From: Embiotoca jacksoni
Lineage: Eukaryota; Chordata; Actinopteri; Embiotocidae
Length of the DNA: 64,000 nt
Assembly (NCBI GenBank): GCA_022577435.1
Contig: JAKOON010000067.1
Span: 429,652 to 493,651, forward strand
Reading direction: 5' to 3'
Positions 22,349 through 33,890 of this stretch are shown here, one piece after another; the stretch's first letter is position 1, and each line of letters begins with the position of its first letter. The position numbers and the translations under genes were made by a program. The notes under the pieces were generated by a model. The model was not told the DNA's origin, did no database searches, and was given only the letters and a program-made list of their open reading frames with translations.

Positions 22349-22658
22349 GGAGGAGGAGGGGGGGGAATCTGGAGATCAGAAGAAGGAGAGCTGGTGTCCA
22401 GGCTGGCTGCCGGTTTATTACACCATCGGTAATATAAACACACAAACACAGTGAAGATGTTCACAGGAGGTCTTAGTTGCCATTAAAGTGGTGGATTTGT
22501 TCTTTCCAATCAAAAATTCAACCGCAAAAAAACTTTACACTCATGCAATTTTTTGGGGTTTTTTTTTGGGACCCCCCGGGGCTCTTTGGTTGTTTCTTGA
22601 AGGGTTCATAATTCATGTGTTGGCCTCGTTGAGGTTTACAGAGATAGACAATCCTTTT

Positions 22659-22702
22659 GTGTGTTTGTTTGTTTGTTTGTTTGTTTGTTTGTTTGTTTGT
22701 TT
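22659..22702 (+). repeat. (GTTT)n microsatellite
   Basis: About 11 tandem GTTT units. Confidence 0.9.
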
Positions 22703-23234
22703 TGAAGGTGTTGGAACAACCTGCGGAGGAGGTTTGCTTCAATTCTTTTTCTGTCTGGTTCTGACTATTCTGTCAAGTCAGCATCTTTAAACGTGACCGT
22801 TCTTTTGGGGTTATATCAGGTTCATTTTTATTTTTTTATTTTTTTTGCCCTAAATTATACAGCAGATTGGTACCTTTCAGTATTTCTAAAAAATCCTGCA
22901 GGTGAGCTCGAGTTTCAAGTGTTGTTTTTCCTCTCTTTTCTGAATCTATCGAAGCGGATTTCTTGCGGCGTCGAGGTGTTGGCGACGCTCCCGTCCGGAG
23001 TTTTTCGATGACCTCACACCTCCGAGTCCGGTTGGATGCCAAGTTTTTTTTGTTTTTTTGTTTTTTTTTTAAGATTTAAAAATAGCGACGAGACGAGCGG
23101 CACAACGAGGTTTTGAAAATACTTGTGGATGAAAGTTCTCGCGTGTCGACGCCTCCGGGGAGCAGAATAAGGATTAAAAAACAAAAAAGAAGCCGAGTCA
23201 TAGTTCAGCGTCACAGAATTACGACTCTCCACAA

Positions 23235-23335
23235 CCACGTATTAAGGACTGTATTCGCTGCGCTGTAATTACTGTCTGCTGTTTTATCTGTGTACACACT
23301 GCGAGTGTAATTTATCCAACCGGAGAAAAGTCCCA
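23235..23335. promoter_or_regulatory. Putative short conserved noncoding element
   Basis: Non-repetitive block 'cgctgtaattactgtctgct' through 'gagtgtaatttatccaaccg', isolated between low-complexity stretches. No coding frame. Confidence 0.28.
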
Positions 23336-23895
23336 CAGTGCAACAGCAACGCCAGCGTCCACGATCGATGTCTGAAGTCTCTCATTTTAGAGCCCAGTTG
23401 AGTCCGGATCTTCATTTTTTTTTTTTTAAAGCATTTTCCATTTTGTGTGTTTTTTTTTTTTTTTTTTAATTTTTCTTTATGTGTGTAAATTATTGAAGGC
23501 TCTCACTAAAAAAAAAAAGAAAAGTAAACAAATAAGTCTCTCGAAGGGAAGACGCAGCGGTTAAAACACACCCGCCTTGATGAAATATTATTTTAAAAGT
23601 TTACATCTTTGCAGTGACAATAGAGCCCCCCCCCCCCCCCCCCCACCACCACCACTCCCCCCCTCCCCCTTTTTTGTTTTGTTTTCCAGTCATTATCGGC
23701 TTTCGTAGAAGAGCTCGGTCCACTTTGGCGCCGAAAGAAAAAAGATGGCGTGTTAAATCTGGAAATATGTTGTTTTTGTGAATTTGAATTTAATCTGGGC
23801 TACAGGTATTGGGTTTTTTTTTTTTTTGTGTGCGCTGGCAGGGAGCCACACACAATAGCAGGCACAGGTGTTGACCAGGAAAAACAACAACAACA

Positions 23896-23898
23896 ACA

Positions 23899-23942
<44 letters not shown>
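23896..23942. repeat. (CAA)n(CA)n(GA)n compound microsatellite
   Basis: Adjacent CAA, CA and GA runs. Confidence 0.9.
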
Positions 23943-23943
<1 letters not shown>

Positions 23944-24319
23944 CTGAGGGAAAGAAAAAGGAAAAGGCAGGAAGTGATTTGAATTATCATTGTGGAACGC
24001 ATTTGGCACGTCTGCAGTGGAAAGAGATTAAAAAAAAAAAAAATTAAAAAAAAAAGAGCAGCCACAAAGTTTCGGTGTGAAAATCGACGCGTGGATATTT
24101 CCAAGATTTCCGTTCTCTCTCTTTTTTTTGGTCTTTTTTTGTCTTTCTCTGACAAACTCTCCATTTCAAAACCGCTTGTTGATCAAGAAGCGGCGATATC
24201 TTTGACTGCAAGCGTCGGGAGTAACGACAGAAAATTAGCACAAATGTAATAGTTCCTGTTTTTGTTTTTTTTGGAGGGGGGGGGGGGGTATCGATGCATA
24301 AATAAAAAATAAAAAAATC

Positions 24320-24545
24320 GGTTGAAATTTATTATTCATCTGAGATGTGATTAATATGCAAAATTATGCAAATTAAGATGCAATTAGGCTCCAATTCTCT
24401 AGTGGAATTTTCCATTATAATTTAATACAAAGTAACAGAGTAATTGGTGTCACGTGTAATTACGGTTACTCAAGTGCACTTTCAGGCATGCAAATGATTC
24501 ACTATATGTTTGGGTTTATCCTATGCAAATGTAACCATGTGGTGT
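24320..24545 (+). promoter_or_regulatory. Putative enhancer with clustered POU octamers
   Basis: Three exact ATGCAAAT octamers on the plus strand (24366-24373, 24488-24495, 24523-24530), plus two one-off or near copies (ATGCAAAA at 24356, ATGCAATT at 24378). Several TAAT cores and a CACGTG-like CACGTGT site lie between them. The block is unique, AT-rich and non-coding. The strongest regulatory-texture candidate of the desert. Confidence 0.55.
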
Positions 24546-24994
24546 TTTAACAAGTTGTCGGGGGGTGGGGGGGTTCAGACACCAAGGTGTTTGTTTTTTT
24601 TCTTTATTATCACCAGTTAAATACTTCCAGTTACTTTTTTTTTTTGTTTTTTCTCTCCTTGAATTTGTGAATCGTGGAGACTTTTTTTTTTTAATTATCC
24701 GTCACCAATCAATTCATCGGAGAAGTGTTTTTTGTTTTTTTGTTGGGGGGGGGGGGGGTTTCAACATGAAAACTGTTGCTTCAGTTCACACAGAAAGTGT
24801 CACCCCCCCCCCCCTCCCCTCCCCCCCACCCCCTCCTCATTATAACGATAAGCGCCCTCCTGTTTGATCAATGACGCCGCGAAAAAAAATGTCGCGGGCA
24901 AAATGGCTCAAAAAAAATAAATAAAATAAAACCACTAACGCCGCGGCTCGGTGTGACAAACTTTCCGCAGAGAGAGAAAGAAAAAGAGAAGCGA

Positions 24995-25165
24995 TTATGT
25001 AATTGATATCTATTCAGATAGATGTGAAAGTCCTGCATGACGCTCCGGGAGAGAAGAAGAAGAAGAAGGAAAAAAAAAACACAAATCTCTCTCGCAGAGC
25101 AAATTCCTTCTTGGGAGGCAAATTGATTTTAAATTGTTACATGGCTGGTTACATGTCCTGACATC
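24995..25165. promoter_or_regulatory. Putative conserved noncoding element
   Basis: Blocks 'gcgattatgtaattgatatc' and 'gcaaattgattttaaattgt' are interrupted by an AAG run. Complex and non-coding; ends before a CT/CA microsatellite. Confidence 0.3.
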
Positions 25166-25174
25166 TTGCTTTTG

Positions 25175-25194
25175 CGCTCTCTCTCTCTCTCTCC

Positions 25195-25244
<50 letters not shown>
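25175..25244. repeat. (CT)n and (CA)24 microsatellites
   Basis: A short CT run, then 24 CA units (25196-25244). Long apparent open frames across it are repeat translations. Confidence 0.95.
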
Positions 25245-25245
<1 letters not shown>

Positions 25246-25364
25246 TGGCATTAAAACCTACAGGCAGATACGCTCACTCGTACAGACGCACACCCTCTGC
25301 TATCTGTCTTGTTCATGATCAACGCTCTGAACAAAGACGTCCTCCCTCCTTCCTCGTCTCCCCC

Positions 25365-25451
25365 CCCACCACCACCACCACCACCACCACCTCTCTCTCC
25401 CTCTCTCTCCCTCTCTCTCTCTCTCTCTCTCCGCCTCCACTCTGCTCACAC

Positions 25452-25487
<36 letters not shown>

Positions 25488-25490
25488 GAA
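25365..25490. repeat. (CCA)n(CT)n low-complexity tract
   Basis: CCA trinucleotides followed by two long CT-rich runs. Similar C-rich/CT-rich sequence, including a 13-nt C-run, continues to about 25800. Confidence 0.9.
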
Positions 25491-26046
25491 CATAATCCCT
25501 CAACAAAATGGAAACACAAAGGAAACTTGAGCTCAATCCTATAAACGCACAGACACAGCAGACAATGCCTCCTCCCACCCGTCCACCCCCCCCCCCCCCC
25601 ACCACCCTCAATTTCCCCCCCTTTCCAACATCCATAAATGCCCCGTGGCACAGATCAGGCTTTTATCAACACCCCCCCCCCCCCCTCTTCCTCCTCCTCC
25701 CCCCACTCCTTCTCCTCCTCCTACATCCATCCATCTCTCCTTCCCTCGCCGGTTTTGTCCCACCACCACCTCCTTTTCTCCTCCGCCCGTCCCATCTCCC
25801 CATGCCTCACCGGCAGGCGTCGGAGGGAGTTTGAAGGCCGTTTGATGATTTTTTATTTTATTTTTTTGGCTCCACGTTTGCAGATGAATTTATTCCCTTC
25901 TTACGCCTCTTTGATTTTTTTTTTTCCCGTCGTACAAGTAGACCGACGGTCGTAAAGTTCAAGTGAAAGCGGCGGTTTTGACGAAAAGCAAAGTCGATTC
26001 GGGCGAATTTCCTCAGTCGGCCGTCTAAATACGAATCGCGCGTCAA

Positions 26047-26127
26047 TCAGGCGGCCTCGTCCCGGCGCTCCCACATCTTCTTTTTGAGGTCGTCGGTACA
26101 TCCGGAGGCGGTGCTCACCGCCGCCAT
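26047..26127 (-). CDS. Candidate 26-aa microprotein or first coding exon
   Basis: On the minus strand an ATG in the context GTAATGGCGGC opens a short frame, MAAVSTASGC then TDDLKKKMWERRDEAA, ending in TGA. The codon composition looks protein-like and the frame lies in a CpG-rich island of about 200 bp (25940-26140). The ATGGCGGC start resembles a TISU/YY1 start element of short-leader housekeeping genes. ATGGCGGCG|GTGAGC is also a good splice donor, so the ATG could instead belong to a spliced gene running left. I do not recognise the product. Confidence 0.25.
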   Translation of the reverse strand: MAAVSTASGCTDDLKKKMWERRDEAA

Positions 26128-26636
26128 TACGCACTTCTTCTTATCTTATCCCCAAACAAACCTGGACGTTGAAGCGCGTTTCCTTTGTCGCAATTTTCCA
26201 ACAAAAAGACGCCATCGTACTTCTTTTTCTTTTCTTTTTTTTTTTTGATGTAAACTTGTTGACGAGCTGCCTGGACGTTATCTCGCCACCGAGTTCTCTA
26301 AACTAAACAACAGAAACGTGTTGTCTATCGTCATGGCGACACCACTCGTCTCAGCCCCGGCGATAAAAGAAGCGTCGCGACGACAAAACCGTTTTCCGAT
26401 TTGGTTCCTCGTGCTTGGTGTGTTTTGTTGATGCGGTTTGAGATGGAAGGACGAACTTCGGTCAACTTTCAGCTGTTGGTTGGAAACCGAGTTAAACGGC
26501 GGCTCTTTTCTTAATTGCTACGGCCTCAAAAGTACTTTGTCACTTGAACAGAAACACGTAGATGTTGTTTTGTTTAAGTTATTGCGTCGCGCCGACTTAC
26601 GATGACTCCAGTTTTCTTGGTTTTTTTTCCAACTCA

Positions 26637-26790
26637 AACTTTTCAATTCCATTTTATTCATAAAGCGCCAAATCACAACGCAGGTTATTTCACTTAACAC
26701 ACTAAACTCCCTAAAAAAAAAAATTTCAACAATTCCCACATAAGCTGGGAGGAAGAAAGCTCCAACAGAAGTGGGTTCACTTTTAAAACA
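26637..26790 (+). mobile_element. Fish retroposon 3' fragment
   Basis: 'ccattttattcataaagcgc' plus 'caaatcacaacgcaggttat' matches the shape of a common teleost element tail (…CGCCAAATCACAAC…). No coding remains. Confidence 0.45.
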
Positions 26791-26799
26791 CACACAGTA

Positions 26800-28126
26800 T
26801 TAATAAACTCAACTTCCTGAAAGTTCGCTTCCTGTTGCGCAACACCGGACTCCGCGAACTTTAACGTACTTTAAAACCCACACAAATATCCATCCGTTCA
26901 CTTTATTGGACTTCACAACACTGAACCTCTGCAGCGCCATTAATATGAAAGCGTCTCGTGCAGCGAAGACGCGAAGTGAAGACGGCTTGTGGCTTTTCGA
27001 TAATGTAGGTCAGCGACAGTTTCCAGCTTCGACTGAACTGCTTTGCACCCGTATTTTATTTTTTTGTTGTTGTTCCTGCAGCTCCGACACCAGACCGGCA
27101 CCTGAGCACCCGACACCGCTGACGCCTCGGCCAGCTCCTCCAGAGATCCCCGCTCGGAGACCGCAGGAGGAGGAGAAGGAGAAGGAGCCCCCTGGAGGTG
27201 GAGGTGGAGGTGGGTGAGGTTTTGATCTACTCTAATCTGGCTGTGTGGGTGGGAGGAGTAGATGATGATGATGATGATGATGATGATGAGGAGGAGGAAG
27301 GAGAGGAGTAGGGGGGGGGGGGGGGTGTTTGGCACCAGCGCCCGGGACTCTCTGCGACTGTGTGGTCTTCGGAGAACCACTTAACCGCCCCCGTGCTCTC
27401 CTCCGGTTTCCCAGGGCCTCGGGAAGTGTGAAGTGCAGACTTCGCTCCCCTCCTCACCCCCCCCCCTCACCCCTCCTCTCCCCCCTCCTCCTCCCCAACT
27501 CCCTGCACAAACCTGCTGATTAGATCAACCCCCGCGCCGGTGGCGAGGCGAGGAGAGATAACCGATGCAAAGTAGGCCGCCTTCCACACTCGCCTTGTCA
27601 CAGGAAGAGGAAGTGCCCTCGTGCACCCTCACCTGTGCTCGTCGTCGTCGCCGCCCGCCGCCGCTGCAGCAGCAGCAGCAGCAGCAGCGTCGCACAGCTG
27701 GAGGCGCGTGAGATCAAGAGAGAAGAGCAGCGAAGATCACGTGTTGCGTTTCCTGCGACTGCGTGTCGAGTGACCGTCTGGGATTAAGAGAGCAAAAAAG
27801 AAAAACCCACAAAAAAACCCACGGAAAATAACTCGTCTCCGTCTTTAACACCTCTTCAGAAGTATCCGTACGTGTTAATAGGCTGAAATAACGCCGTGAT
27901 TGCTGCTTTTTTATACATTAAACTCCGAAGCACTCAAACGCATTCATACACCGTGAACGTGTAGTTAACTTAATTTTGATTTAACAAAAAAAAAAAAAAA
28001 GTCAAGGTGAGAAATGTGTGTTCAATAATTAAACCGACCTGAAGCTTAAATCAATTTGGAAATTTAGAAAGTTATGGGAAGAAAAACAGGTTTGAATTGT
28101 TTTATGAATATATATATATATATTTA

Positions 28127-28158
<32 letters not shown>

Positions 28159-28170
28159 CGCACATATTCC
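26800..28170. other. GC-rich, low-complexity interval without a confident gene
   Basis: It holds an (ATG)n run (27258-27290), a 15-nt G-run near 27312, C-rich tracts, and a CpG-rich piece at 27530-27790 with a (CAG)n run (27666-27689). A proline-rich open frame at 27080-27217 has an acceptor-like start (CCTGCAG) but low-complexity content, so it is not called. An (AT)n run spans 28108-28157. Confidence 0.4.
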
Positions 28171-28174
28171 CCGA

Positions 28175-28470
28175 CATTTAACACAGCCAGCGGAGCAAAA
28201 AACAAAATCCCACAAACATCAGAGATCTGGGATGGCGAGTCCTTCTCTATAAATTCTATAAATGTCTGGTCTCTTTTCATGGATTACTGTCATTTGCCAT
28301 CCACTATTGTGAGCGCCTGCCAGACTGGCTTGCCATTTCTGGGCCTGTGTTTCCAACCTTGATATATTTGCCAAATGAATATTTGAAGCTGTAATTAAAT
28401 TTATCCCACCTCTACACCTTCTGTAAGACGGCCACCTTGCACATTTCTCACATGCCACATTTCAGCTATT
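28175..28470. promoter_or_regulatory. Putative conserved noncoding element
   Basis: About 300 bp of unique sequence, 'gtcatttgccatccactatt' through 'gaagctgtaattaaatttat' and 'ccttgcacatttctcacatg', with no repeats and no coding frame. Its evenness stands out sharply from the flanking (AT)n and A/T runs. Confidence 0.45.
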
Positions 28471-29224
28471 TTTTGTGTGAAAAAGAGCAGAAAAAAAAAA
28501 AAATCCACAGCTTGTTGCCATTTTTTAATGATTTGGAAAGAGGGTATTTCTTTTTTCTTTTTTTTTTTCAACTGGAATAAATCTGATTTCAGGACATTCA
28601 TAATGGACCTGCTTACGTATTCAGACAAAAATACACTCACGCAGCGCGGTGAGAGGTGTCGCTGGCGTCGTAAACAAACTTCATAAAATGTCAGGAAATA
28701 AAGACAAAAAAAGACAAAGAATTAGGAGATTAAATTTCAGCAGAAATTAATGCGGTAAAGCAGAAATCAGGTGTTACTATTTCCAGACGGCGAAGCGAAG
28801 GTGCTCCGTGGCACGATTTAAATCCCAGAAAAGTTCACTGGAGGAAAACGTTCATGTTTTATTTGAACTTACAAAGAAGGACTCGAACTGGTGCTTTGAT
28901 GCGTGCAAGAAAACAAACAAAAACATTTCATTAATTCATGATCAGCAACGTGGAGTTTTTTTTTTTTTTTTAACCTCACAAACGCACGTTTAAATGAAAA
29001 ACACACCGAATGTTTTCGCGATTGTTTCGGTGTATTTCAAATAGTTTTAATAAAGGGATTTCTCCTTTTTAAAAAGTTGTTTTATTTTCACTTCTTTTGG
29101 TGTCACGGTGTGATGTCACCTTTTTAAAGGAGCCCACTCCTGATAATTAAAACCATCCTCAAGACTCCCAATAATTACGACTGGTTTCCGCGCTTTTTTT
29201 TTTTTTTCTTTTTCTTTTTTGAAT

Positions 29225-29420
29225 CGTGCTGGCGGTGATATAATTCATTAAGTGTTTGTCCAAAGAAGTGATTTAGAGTCTTTAAAGTGCTCCTCCATGC
29301 AGAATAACTATTAAAGCAGCCGTATGCACATATGCTCGGCAGCGTTTAAACGGTTCCTGTCGAAGTCAGTGTCGGGGCACGAGCAATGATAAACATAAAT
29401 TATGACTAATACGCTGCACC
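29225..29420. promoter_or_regulatory. Putative conserved noncoding element
   Basis: Unique block 'ggtgatataattcattaagt' through 'gcaatgataaacataaatta', flanked by T- and A-runs. A second unique piece, 29545-29700 ('ggtgagctaattgtttacgc'), follows an intervening (CTC)n run. Confidence 0.38.
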
Positions 29421-30339
29421 ACTGGCTTTGTTTCTCAAAAAAAAAAAAAAAAAAATTACTGACACAGGGAAAACCACTTTGGATTCACACCCTCCCTCCT
29501 CCTCCTCCTCCTCCTCCTCTTCTTCATCTGTGTGTGCTGAAGCGAGGATGTAGGAAGTACAACACAAATGGCTCGGGCATCACCTTGATATATTCAGATG
29601 GGTGAGCTAATTGTTTACGCCTCGGCGTACTCCGTTGTCATTACCTGGATTCGCTCGTGAGCTCTCTCCGGGGCGACGCAAGGGCGCCTTTTGTTTTCAC
29701 GTTCAAGCTCCTTTAAAAAAAAAAAAAAAAAAAAAAAAGTTCGCAAGACCCGCTAATCAGACACCAATCAGACTTTTCATCGCCGCCCTGAAGCGAGGGC
29801 AGACACTATTTCACTTTTCTTTTCTTTTTTTTGATGCTTTCATATAAAAAGCTGCTCTAATATTGTTTAAGGGTCAATTGATGCATTTAGTGGCCTCATA
29901 GAAAACTTAACAGCAACTATTTGATGATCAAATGATGATTTTTGTCATCTGGGGAAATGTTGTTTTTTTTTGCAGCATCTTCTTCTTCGTCATATCGAGT
30001 AGTGAACTGAATATTTTGTGCTTCTGGACTCGTAGTTTGTGTTTTGGTGGATCGACGTTCATCAGCTGACCGTCTCTCACTTTTCGCTTCTCTGTATTTG
30101 CTTTCCCTTCACTCGTATTAACTGCTCGCTCGATGTGGTTTTCATTATTACCATTGTTGACCCATCTTACTGCCCCCATCTCCCTCCCCCCCCCACCACC
30201 ACCCACCCACCCCCGACACTGTGAAAAGTCCCTCCGGTTCATGGCGAACACAGCCCCCCCGATATATTACCATACACCCTGCATTCATCACTTTGTTTCC
30301 CCCCTTTTGTGTTTCTCCCTTTTTTTTTTTTTTTATGGG

Positions 30340-30560
30340 GAACTGCAGGAATTATTAGCGGCTTAGCCACCGAGGAGGCCCTCTAAGTAGCTCTCGGGGT
30401 GTAAGCCTCTTTCCCCAAGTCAAGGCCAGCAGCACTCTGAGCACCGGCCCCCCCGGCCCCCCCCCGCCCAGCGCGATAATGTACATGTCAGCGGGGACAT
30501 GCCATGATCCCTCACTTCTCCATGCTAAATGATCATTTTCTTTCTTTACACTCTTGTCTT
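30340..30560. promoter_or_regulatory. Putative conserved noncoding element
   Basis: Unique block with 'caggaattattagcggctta' and 'gcgcgataatgtacatgtca', interrupted by a short C-rich stretch. Non-coding. Confidence 0.35.
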
Positions 30561-30659
30561 TCATTCAAGTAAATCCACTCCCCTAAAAAAAAACAACAAC
30601 AACAACAACAAAAAACACACACAAAAAAAAAAAAAAAACTCCCCAAAAATATTAACACG

Positions 30660-30742
30660 CCGTCAAACAATAGTCTGAAGAAAGCATGAATCAGCAGATG
30701 ATTCCCAATTCCATGCGCACAACAGGGGATTGTATTGAGGCT

Positions 30743-30798
<56 letters not shown>

Positions 30799-31345
30799 TG
30801 GGTGGATGGGGAGCCTCTGTTTAGCACCGACACTCCCAATCCAGCACAAAAAAAAAAAAGAAATTCCAAAACCCCCGGCATCGGTAGAGAGCTTATGATC
30901 TGTGGGAAAGCCAAGGCGAGTTGCGGAGCGGCAGAGCCACCTCGCCCGAGTCTCCAGACGGCCTGATTTGGGAACGCCGTGAAATCCGTGGCACCTCTCC
31001 TGGCTTCCCGGCTGAACGCTTGCCATATCTTGTGATGGACTGGAGGCAGGAGAGACGCGCAAAAAAGCAGCCAGGGATGAATACGGCTTAATCTTTACCC
31101 GGGCCACATGTGTGTGCATGATAACATGGTTGCTTTTCTTCCTGCGCGGGGTTATTCTCCGCCAGCTGCCAGGTTAGCTGCCTCGCGCAGCCCCGTGTTT
31201 CGCTGCGATATTTGCCCGCCGTAAAAAGAACTATTGCACCTAAGGTGGGGGCTAATGCATGTTTTTGGAAGTGGCGGTAATTCCTGACACATTTCGAGAG
31301 ACAGATAGGGTGTCTTATAGCAAATGACAATATATGTAAAGACAC
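30660..31345. promoter_or_regulatory. Putative long conserved noncoding element split by a (GT)n run
   Basis: Unique sequence at 30660-30742, a (GT)23 microsatellite at 30744-30791, then about 500 bp of unique sequence ('agtctccagacggcctgatt', 'gctgcgatatttgcccgccg', 'tgacaatatatgtaaagaca'). No frame with coding features. Confidence 0.42.
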
Positions 31346-31349
31346 CTAG

Positions 31350-31685
31350 CCTCCCTCCCTCCCCCCCTCACGTTTTTTTTTTTTAAATTTTTTTAATTTA
31401 TTTTTTTTCCTAATATTTTATTTGTGAGGAGGCTTCCTTGCGCCGCGGATGGAGGTTTATTTTTGTAATCAAACTGCAGACATTATGATCAGAAAAAAGC
31501 ATGAAGAAAAAAAAAAAAATACCTAAACACACATTTATTTACTGTGTGTGTGTGTGGGGGGGGGGGTAGAGGGGGGGGGGGTCTTCAGGTCTGCAGACAC
31601 ACAGGAGGGAGAAGAGCTATTTTTTGCAGCACAAACATCACACGAGGTTCCTACACGGAATAAATTTAGATCTGAATGTGTCTGC

Positions 31686-31719
<34 letters not shown>

Positions 31720-32075
31720 TGGTGAATTCCTCCTCGATTGGGATTTTTTTTTGTGTGTGCAAATTTTACACACAACAAAGCGCAATTTCAAGTAGCCAGT
31801 CTGTAACCCCACCCCACCCCACCCCCCCCTCCTCCCCCGACCCCCACCTCCGACCCCCACCCACCCCCAACCTCCACCTCCACATGCTCTCAATGTATGT
31901 ACGTATTTGTTTGCATCATTTTCCAAAAGCTGTAATGCAACTCAGCAGCAGCTTGGTTTAATTCCCCCCCCCCCACCACCTCCTCTCTCTCTCTCTTTCT
32001 GCTTCTCACGTAAAACTTTCTCCTCCTCCTCCTCCTCCTCCTCCTCCTCCTCCTCTTCCACTCGTCAGCCCGGCT
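31350..32075. repeat. Low-complexity tract
   Basis: T-rich, G-run (31556-31580), A-run (31690-31717), C-rich/CCA and CTC repeats in succession. No gene. Apparent frames are repeat translations. Confidence 0.75.
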
Positions 32076-32084
32076 GCACAAAGC

Positions 32085-32165
32085 CCCCCATTTATTATGA
32101 TTGCATTACCATAAATTATTTTATAACATCTGCTTGTCAATAATCATCGGACAGATTCTGCGCGA
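32085..32165. promoter_or_regulatory. Putative short conserved noncoding element
   Basis: 'ttattatgattgcattacca' followed by 'taaattattttataacatct' and 'caataatcatcgg': homeodomain and HOX/PBX-like cores in unique sequence. Confidence 0.33.
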
Positions 32166-32869
32166 CCTCTGACCCCCGCGCGGCAAACAAAAAAACAAAA
32201 ACAAACGTTACTTTTTGTTTTCGTTATGGATAACTAGTTTGGGACTTTTGACGTGACGAAAGAACAATGTACAGTAAACGCTCACACACACGCTGCTTCA
32301 AACCGACATTTGTTAAGTGTTTATTAACGTACGTGTCAGAAAGTTAATTAACTGTCATGTAAATGATGGATAGTGTAACACGGCTGCGAGTTTATTTGTG
32401 GGAAACGTTTCAAAAAACGAGGGAATTCAAAGTGACTTACGCGACAAGTAAAAAGCATCGAGACAAAAAGAGTTCAAAACGTCACAAACTTACACCATTT
32501 CATGTAAAACTCACTATTAAGGCTTTTTGGTTGCCGTCATGGCGGATAAATATTTCTAGATTTAGATAAATATCGACAGATTCTACAGCAACAAGCGTTT
32601 ACAGTATTTCAGCTGCTTTTAAAATGCACCAAAATAAACTGGTAGATATTTACGGAGGTGAAATCTGACATCACGCCGACTTAAATCCTCCAAAACGTGA
32701 CGATGGCAGCTAATTTATAAGGAGATGCAAAAGCGATAAATCGATAATAATCCGCGGCAACGACGCGCCGACATTTCAAACCGTCATTCAGGTGCTCAAA
32801 GACGCCGGAGTGCGTCGGTCTGTTACGCGTTTTCTCCCCCGAGCTGCTCGAACAGCAGACAAACAAACC

Positions 32870-33205
32870 GCAATGTCAGACGCCGTCCTAATTGAAAAGT
32901 TAATTAACTTTTTGAAGTCATCAGCTGTCAGTCTCACAAATCAGACTCCAGTCCTTCCCTCTCCCCCTTTCCCCCTCCCTCCCTCCCTCCCCCGCTACCC
33001 GGGGGATCAACTTTTATATCAGCCTTAATGGCTGGGGACCTCCGCGTGACTACGTGGGGGAACATTTGGTCATTGAAAGCACCATTTATAGAGTATTGTT
33101 TAATTAAAGTCAAATTAAGAGAACTGTATGCAGAATTTAATTTCTGCTATGAATTACTGTTGGAAAAACAAGAGTGCAACTCGGATAATCAAACTTTTCA
33201 TTATC
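32870..33205. promoter_or_regulatory. Putative conserved noncoding element
   Basis: Two unique parts ('gaaaagttaattaacttttt' with a perfect AAAAGTTAATTAACTTTT palindrome at 32898-32915, and 'attgtttaattaaagtcaaa') flank a CCCT-rich spacer. Non-coding and AT-rich. Confidence 0.45.
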
Positions 33206-33719
33206 CTCGCCTCCCTCCTGAGGTGTGCTGCGCCGCTTCGCCTCCACGTCTTTGTTCGACGACTCCCCGACACATAAACGAGAGGAAGCTACCCACAATG
33301 CATTGCATATCTCCCAGTTCCCCCCCCCTCGTACATCAACTTCCTTCACGTCCGACGTTTTTTTTTTGTTTTGTTTGTTTTTACCAACAAACAAAAGCTT
33401 TTGAGCCGGCCGTCGACGTCTGGAGCAGATAACCGTCTCAGAAGTGTTGCTATCGGTGATGTTTTGAAATTCCAGCGACTTTATGGGAAACCTCAGAAAC
33501 TGTTTGTTCTTCAGGAATATTTTTTAGGATATAAACACGTTCAAGTAAACCTACAAAGTCTTAAAAACTAAACAAAAAAAGAAGTCAAATGTACATTTGC
33601 TTACACGTTTCAGCTATTAATCAACAACTTCCTTATCTTAAAGATGCATTTTTTTCTTTTTTGGGGGGAAAAAGTGAGGAAATATATTTGATTGTGAAAG
33701 TTAAGCAGTTTGCCTTTTT

Positions 33720-33890
33720 TTTGTGTGTGTGTGTACTTGTGACCAGTTTGAATATTTCTGAGGACGTTTTGTCTTTGTCCTGACTTTCTGGAAGACCTTG
33801 GAAGAGCTGTTTGAGAATTACAGCTTGGTTTAAAGGTTTTGTCTTACATTTAGATTGTAGGTTAGAGTTGAGGTTATAAAAACCTGGACC
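33720..33890. repeat. Degenerate teleost 'GAGGACNTTTTG' minisatellite-type repeat
   Basis: It includes '(GT)n acttgtgaccagtttg', then 'tctgaggacgttttgtcttt' and 'gtccttgactt'-like sequence. Many fish genomes carry this 'TGAGGACATTTTG' repeat. The same family recurs at 34970-35560. Confidence 0.45.

Noticed and set aside
25134..25845. Several frames of 66-136 codons rich in HT, SL and P
   Set aside because: Translations of CA, CT, CCA and C-runs.
26906..27217. Proline/glutamate/glycine-rich frame with an acceptor-like start
   Set aside because: Low-complexity content ending in GGA/GGT repeats; no partner exon or homologue.
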